Shown here: one piece after another, positions 6,001 to 7,493 of the stretch
Layout of the letters: each line of letters starts with the position of its first letter
Numbering within the stretch: position 1 is the first letter of the stretch
Source: Bacteroidales bacterium UBA1757
Lineage (GTDB): Bacteria > Bacteroidota > Bacteroidia > Bacteroidales > UBA1402
Length of the DNA stretch: 7,493 bases
Reading direction: 5' to 3'
NCBI GenBank assembly: GCA_002315625.1
Contig: DCHH01000098.1
Location: 7,920-15,412, forward strand
Position numbers and translations under genes: made by a program
Notes under the pieces: model-generated
What the model was told of the DNA's origin: nothing
Database searches by the model: none
The model's input: only the letters and a program-made list of their open reading frames with translations

Positions 6001-7493
6001 GGCAAGAGGCTGCTCGCTCGCGTAACCCCGCTGGTATTCGTGACGCTTGAGTGAGAGGGTGGTTCCGGAGTTTTCGTCAGCTTCCCAGGTCAGATTGACA
6101 ATACCCCTTTCGGTGCCTTTGGTGGCCTTGAAATTATATACTCCGCCGAACTGCTCACTATAGCAGGGATCCACATTTGAGACATATTTATTACGGTTTT
6201 CGCAAATAGGATAGTTGCTTTCACTGTTATCGACCCTGGCCTTGTAGTAGTAATGGACAAAGGCCATGGAGGCGATATCGGAATATTCAACATAGTAAGC
6301 CCCCGTCTCATTGTCCTGTTTAATCTGATTGCCGTTAAACGTAATGCTCTTGGCAATCACATCATTTCCATTGTCGTATTCGTCAGCTGTACTGTAGCGC
6401 TGCAGGTGAATCTTTGCATTCTCATCCCATGTGAACAGTCGGTGGTTGAAATTCTGGCGAACCGCCTCGGCATATACATCACTGCGGTCGGATTCGCTCA
6501 CAACATCCCATGGATATGGGTTGTTCAGGACGACACGCACCGTAATCTTGTGGTTCTGGTCAAAATTGGCATCCTTAATGATGCGGACGGTATCGACCGT
6601 CGGCAGGACATCAGTCAGGAGCACTTTCCAATATGCCGAGAAGAGGTCGGAGCTGCTCCACGCACTTCCAAAAGTGCTACGCCATATTTTATAATAGAGG
6701 TAGCGGGCAGGATACCGATATGCGGATAGCTGAGATTTCTGCGATTCCGTCAGGTTCCAAGTATCGAAGGCGCTCAATGTATCAATATAACGTTCAGTGG
6801 TATAGTGAGATTCTTTTGTTGAATCGGTGAAGCAGAACCAGCCCAGCACCGTATCTTGAACAGTCGTCTGGTCTGTGTAGGATGTGTCGGTAAATGAGAC
6901 TGAGGCCAGAGACTTGAGATTTGCATAATCGCTCGTGTAGGAACGGCCGATTGTGAACATATCACTGTCTAACAGGTCCTCATCGGTCGGGAAACCGATA
7001 GCCCATTCGAGACGGTTTGAGGTATTGTAGGAATAGTCACGACGGATATTTGTCCGTATAATGGAGTGTGACGGTTTCTGAACTACAGGGGCTCCGAAGA
7101 CGGTATAGGTCGTATCCGCTTTCCCGTTTGAATCATAAGTTACATAACATGTATGCATTATGGCCATCAGGTCATGGTTGCACTCCTGCCGCGGTAGCAG
7201 AAGATTCAGGTTGTTGCTCCCCTCCAGAAGTTCCTCGGTCCCGAGGAAGCAGTTGTCAGTGGCGTCCCATAAACCGTAGCTATATACCTTATTCGAGGCA
7301 GTAATAATCAGATATGAACCACCTGGCACATCGGTCTGGTCAAGTGCGGGCAATGGATCGACAACTGTGAAGCCAGCGTCGTCGCTTAGGACTGATTCTT
7401 CGGGACTTGAGGTAATGGAGAGTTGTGACTGTTCGTCAGCACCTTTCAGCATAAAGGAGGAGGGCTGAACGGTAAGGCTCTCCGGTGCAATCC
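1..7493 (-). CDS. Giant multidomain secreted or surface protein (LamG, FN3-like, carboxypeptidase-regulatory-like, BACON-like), interior fragment, open at both ends
   Basis: I translated the minus strand codon by codon with codons on plus-strand triplets 1-3, 4-6 and so on, and found 2,497 full codons without a stop (residue 1 is the codon at 7489-7491; 7492-7493 belong to a cut codon). No start, signal peptide, lipobox, C-terminal sorting domain or stop falls inside the window, so the real protein is longer. The composition is that of an exported beta-rich protein: many Thr, Ser, Asn, Asp, Gly and Tyr, no transmembrane segment, and about 28 spread-out cysteines. Recognisable modules, in order, are FN3-like segments, carboxypeptidase-regulatory-like domains, Ig-like domains, two LamG domains and a BACON-like domain. 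Such mosaics in Bacteroidota usually bind glycans or proteins at the cell surface; I see no enzyme active site. The exact ligand and role are unknown. The order and several motifs match my memory of a family of very large Bacteroidota extracellular proteins, but no search was run. Confidence 0.95.
31..318 (-). other. BACON-like domain (residues 2392-2487)
   Basis: The module opens with LSWVMDSRSVIL, has FAAVFSNASGKTLSYTIDCS (the x-N-x-x-G-x-x-L-x-x-x-I strand), then CPFISLSQTKGTIGPLSTGM, where the W/F-I-S-L-S-x-x-x-G-T-I-x-P pattern is the hallmark of BACON-type Ig domains, and closes with APGVYCATVNLTD and SPLTINILVK. BACON domains are frequent in Bacteroidota secreted proteins and often sit beside glycan-binding or glycan-degrading modules. 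A DCSC pair and two more cysteines (VYCA, NLCS) are not usual for the basic fold and may make disulfides. Confidence 0.65.
331..489 (-). other. C-terminal half of a possible split Ig-like (SbsA/Big_5-like) domain (residues 2335-2387)
   Basis: The stretch LPFKWKSTDNELQITLDN, then QQVNIVVRN and VEDVNGNPMKNAQMWSAYV, matches the second half of an SbsA-type Ig fold: a strand L-x-I-T-L, then V-N-I-V-V-x-x-V-x-D-x-N-G-N, the conserved D-x-N-G-N turn, and a last strand with W-x-x-Y-V. Alone it lacks the opening part, which would match the fragment at 1870-2001 on the other side of the two LamG domains. Confidence 0.5.
490..654 (-). other. Linker after the second LamG (residues 2280-2334)
   Basis: A polar segment of about 55 residues between the second LamG and the following Ig-like half. 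It begins DEENSQGTMFVSFSPYNHVI and continues SSGTIAGDKMADIPESQQDR, rich in Asp, Glu, Gln, Ser and Gly, with few hydrophobic residues. It has no recognisable domain and could be a flexible joint between modules. Confidence 0.5.
655..1167 (-). other. LamG/concanavalin-like domain 2 (residues 2109-2279)
   Basis: The strongest domain call in the window. It has QALKFTRDKAEDFTLSFWFK (F-T-L-S-x-W-F-K, the classic strand), then DLFAAGSD, KVRIRFIDGVLYY, SAAWHYLAVTVNHSQKKLSL (W-H-x-L-A-V-T), FIDGQLVNEA (the F-I-D-G-x-x-V turn), SISFGSSAL, and HIDQIQVWGMALPASYIREY, where I-D-x-I-x-V-W-x-x-A-L is the closing signature. Then LLVYMSFEQ marks the end. Length is usual for LamG_3. It lies about 20 residues after domain 1 and is clearly different in sequence. 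Confidence 0.88.
1228..1839 (-). other. LamG/concanavalin-like domain 1 (residues 1885-2088)
   Basis: A LamG_3-type jelly-roll of about 200 residues. Its strands run from VSMYFSGADNQ, through DMDFTVEMNVQP (the F-T-x-E-x-x-x-x-P strand), GSFVFGYNPVDDRLEA, MTHVGMTYEAADSTVRFFVS and GRMGNIRLWSKALNGYEM (the G-x-I-x-x-x-R-L-W-x-x-A-L signature), to NLLGYWPANEASG (the L-x-x-Y-W-x-x-N/D signature). It has the marker strands of the family but is more divergent than the next one. Domains like this commonly bind sugars or proteins at the cell surface; no ligand can be inferred here. Confidence 0.75.
1870..2001 (-). other. N-terminal half of a possible split Ig-like (SbsA/Big_5-like) domain (residues 1831-1874)
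   Basis: The sequence CPEVFGLPKPVDG, ILSFDDVISLPFTEAI and then NFSVQG follows the first half of an SbsA-type Ig fold (a P at the start, then I-x-L-x-F-x-E-x-I, then a strand ending x-V-x-G). The usual second half does not come next; the first LamG domain starts immediately. A fitting second half appears after the second LamG (331-489). This half is short, so the assignment rests on a few residues. Confidence 0.45.
2017..2400 (-). other. FN3-like or Ig-like domain before the LamG part (residues 1698-1825)
   Basis: Strands YYIPVEIEGF, DHIELQYKRQ with a following W (EDQWVNL), then GKITGIRFYG and MKYDLRAVTFCRLGTGYTTR ending MSEVISG. The I-x-L-x-Y-K ... W and Y-D-L-R-A-V-x-x-C ... S-E-V pattern is that of an FN3 fold (C strand, then F and G strands). 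Cys at LCSY and TFCR may pair. Confidence 0.45.
2410..2787 (-). other. Ig-like beta domain (residues 1569-1694)
   Basis: The stretch starts PTLKIDNPKIYVEDP, then NNVPQDEKAVFTIHMRNESE, then SVFLHVDESSNPYGARLSID, a gap with FFLCPGESITKTLEVERG, and ends DVATISIHYQP. The pattern of a strand carrying A-x-F-T-x-x-x-x-N-x-S and a later P-G-x-x-x-T-x-x-L-x-V resembles the CARDB/NEW3-like Ig folds that describe loss or gain of beta strands around a conserved N-x-S turn. The exact family is uncertain. It probably serves as a rigid spacer between the core and the LamG part. Confidence 0.4.
2788..4380 (-). other. Large unassigned core of about 530 residues (residues 1038-1568)
   Basis: I cannot assign a named domain to this block. 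Visible elements, in protein order: a beta-rich opening (GLGCAMFSIVPDNTTFSL); the motif IRDPYGEESYAY (4120-4155); a beta-rich part with SVGMGYTIQTEYDVYV; a mainly helical stretch (3367-3630); a Gly-rich beta part with GGAFRFAIAPSVGGEVE and two EGGSG motifs; and an ending strand YVHSYIFVMRAGASRNRWLD. Six cysteines are scattered through it. The block is bounded by the acidic tract upstream and an Ig-like module downstream. My memory is that blocks with a similar order of motifs occur in other giant Bacteroidota secreted proteins, of unknown function. Confidence 0.5.
3367..3630 (-). other. Predicted helical segment inside the core (residues 1288-1375)
   Basis: Two amphipathic, charged stretches stand out in an otherwise beta-rich protein: DYIINVLIQNLVARRDEALR followed by SADEAASLVKLTG, and after a short beta-like turn LLNERISNWQNIIAENERIK then YEAMSR. 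The spacing of hydrophobic residues fits helices, perhaps a hairpin or short coiled coil. There is no lipobox or membrane segment. A structural role inside the core is the simplest reading. Confidence 0.5.
4384..4413. repeat. Perfect hexanucleotide repeat, five copies of TTCCTC on the plus strand (GAGGAA in the coding sense)
   Basis: Five uninterrupted copies of the six-base unit are read directly from the sequence, preceded by one more TTC codon at 4381-4383. In the gene they encode alternating GAG and GAA codons, giving eleven Glu in a row (residues 1027-1037) after two Asp. Because the unit is two codons, gain or loss of copies would change the acidic tract by two residues each time without a frameshift. 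Slippage at such repeats is well known in general; variation here is inferred. Confidence 0.97.
4414..4848 (-). other. Tyrosine-rich beta region before the acidic tract (residues 882-1026)
   Basis: No named domain is evident. It contains beta-strand-like segments (HAPVQVDLLQLQ, EIQLAWTDTAGVAQYSFGYP) followed by a very Tyr-rich strand at 4501-4569, where 8 of 23 residues are Tyr, and by RVPMAGCEVSISNG, which looks like the start of another beta domain. The acidic run follows directly. An Ig-like or FN3-like fold is plausible from the strand W-T-D-x-x-G-x-x-x-Y, but weakly so. Confidence 0.4.
4849..5220 (-). other. Carboxypeptidase-regulatory-like module 3 with a large insert (residues 758-881)
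   Basis: The opening strand KVRLVGHIAG leads to the motif GGAIQGAKPLGFGLGHNN (within 5107-5184), and the module closes with IIVKADNETGEFCLDLFPAK then YKISQIYANGY, which is the D-x-x-G-x-F ... P-x-x-Y turn and last strand of the fold. About 60 residues between these parts, polar and rich in Tyr, Ser and Asn, form an insert not found in a plain module. I recall the glycine-rich K-x-x-GFGL-x-x-NN motif from other very large Bacteroidota secreted proteins, but this is memory and not a search. Confidence 0.5.
5281..5514 (-). other. Carboxypeptidase-regulatory-like beta-sandwich 2 (residues 660-737)
   Basis: It repeats the pattern of the module before it: RFSGRILYTNSTVPVRDVCF as the opening strands, TTDDKGNFSFIVPR as the T-x-D-x-G-x-F turn, and VEVTVQAFKQGHIL as the closing strands. 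It opens with DIDFTCND, so Cys pairs such as TCN with VCF are possible. The sequence is clearly different from module 1, so this is an old duplication or a separate acquisition and not a recent tandem repeat. Confidence 0.6.
5581..5847 (-). other. Carboxypeptidase-regulatory-like beta-sandwich 1 (residues 549-637)
   Basis: The segment has the typical order of this fold: GALSGRVKLENGVNMPGNVR (the G-x-V ... P-x-x-V-x-V opening), then the turn TDATGCYLWDSIPFYGSG (T-D-x-x-G-x-Y ... P), then the closing strand MQYEVSAS. These domains are transthyretin-like folds of about 80-90 residues, used as spacers or for protein contacts outside the cell. Two cysteines (GCY and SCD) lie at the end and could pair. 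Confidence 0.65.
5860..6138 (-). other. Fibronectin-III-like segment 3 (residues 452-544)
   Basis: The opening YNFKATKGTERGIVNLTWEA has the usual FN3 A and B strands with the conserved Trp, followed by LSLKRHEYQRG as a C strand. An acidic, alanine-rich loop (AAEGEATDEEAVAAVV) separates this from EYIITITTKYREHTYCESD, which looks like the F-G strands. It leads directly into the first carboxypeptidase-regulatory-like module with only a few residues between, which is a common order in secreted proteins. Confidence 0.5.
6223..6588 (-). other. Fibronectin-III-like segment 2 (residues 302-423)
   Basis: It starts with the strand pair TVRIIKDANF and HKITVRVVLNNPYPW, continues with LFTWDENAKIHLQRY (a W-x(5)-I-x-L-x-R pattern as in the B-C strands of FN3), and ends with a strand rich in Tyr (AFVHYYYKARVDNSES) where an FN3 F strand would carry its Y-x-Y/R. 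It is followed by two cysteines (PICEN, DPCYS) before segment 3. The fold is inferred from strand patterns only. Confidence 0.4.
6676..7071 (-). other. Fibronectin-III-like segment 1 with a long loop (residues 141-272)
   Basis: The pattern RLEWAIGFPTDEDLLDSDMF, then FTIGRS, then a strand ending SFTDTSYTD, resembles the B, C and E/F strands of an FN3 fold (a Trp in the B strand and a terminal T-D-T-x-Y motif). A long polar insert of about 50 residues follows before a strand like the closing Y-Y-K-I-x-R element (YLYYKIWRS). FN3-like folds are common spacers in secreted bacterial proteins. The insert makes the assignment tentative; it might instead be two partial domains. Confidence 0.45.
7072..7493 (-). 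other. Unrecognised N-terminal part of the visible protein (residues 1-140)
   Basis: This is the most N-terminal stretch available. It is cut by the window edge. It begins with a Ser/Thr/Pro-rich segment (IAPESLTVQPSSF), which looks like the edge of a beta domain or a linker. A compact beta-rich part follows with GGSYLIITASNKVYSYGLWD near residues 57-76, and three cysteines (NCF, QEC and HTC contexts) that could form disulfides outside the cytoplasm. No signal peptide or start can be placed, because the frame stays open to the edge. I do not recognise a named family. Confidence 0.5.

Noticed and set aside
6253..6729. Plus-strand open frame of 158 codons
   Set aside because: It is in the antisense frame aligned to the minus gene's codons, its translation shows no domain or composition typical of a real protein, and the minus frame gives FN3-like sequence over the same bases.
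7453..7460. AAAGGAGG on the plus strand, looking like a Shine-Dalgarno site
   Set aside because: No start codon follows at a useful distance, it lies within minus-strand coding sequence (Phe-Ser-Ser), and Bacteroidota genes rarely depend on such sites.
1..7493. Bacteroides-type O-glycosylation sequons (D-S/T-A/I/L/V/M/T)
   Set aside because: I found around 14, only slightly more than expected by chance from the composition, so they do not count as a signal.
1..7493. A defence system, phage, CRISPR array or multi-gene cluster
   Set aside because: No second gene, repeat array, integrase, transposase or nuclease motif is present; the window is one continuous coding sequence.

Overview
The whole window lies inside one giant protein-coding gene on the minus strand. 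Read from the right end to the left, one frame runs for 2,497 complete codons with no stop, so the window holds at least about 275 kDa of protein but neither its start codon nor its stop codon. I saw no gene boundary, intergenic gap, RNA gene, mobile element or CRISPR array. The plus-strand open frames are antisense shadows of this gene.

The protein reads as a mosaic of extracellular beta-sandwich modules. In protein order (right to left on the map) these are: an unrecognised N-terminal stretch; three fibronectin-III-like segments; three carboxypeptidase-regulatory-like modules; a tyrosine-rich beta region ending in an acidic Asp2-Glu11 tract made by a hexanucleotide repeat; a block of about 530 residues that I cannot assign to a named domain; an Ig-like and an FN3-like module; a pair of LamG (concanavalin/laminin-G-like) domains that seem to sit inside a split Ig-like domain; and a BACON-like domain at the left edge. 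This is typical of secreted or cell-surface adhesion or glycan-binding proteins. No catalytic motif is visible, and the signal peptide and any anchor or secretion signal would lie outside the window.

The likely source is a Bacteroidota bacterium (gut Bacteroidales would fit). This rests on the domain mix, the BACON-like module, the moderate base composition and the great length of the gene. It is an inference from style, not from a marker gene. The chief points of interest are the apparently nested LamG pair, the large unassigned core with distinctive motifs, and the in-frame hexanucleotide repeat, which could change length without shifting the frame.
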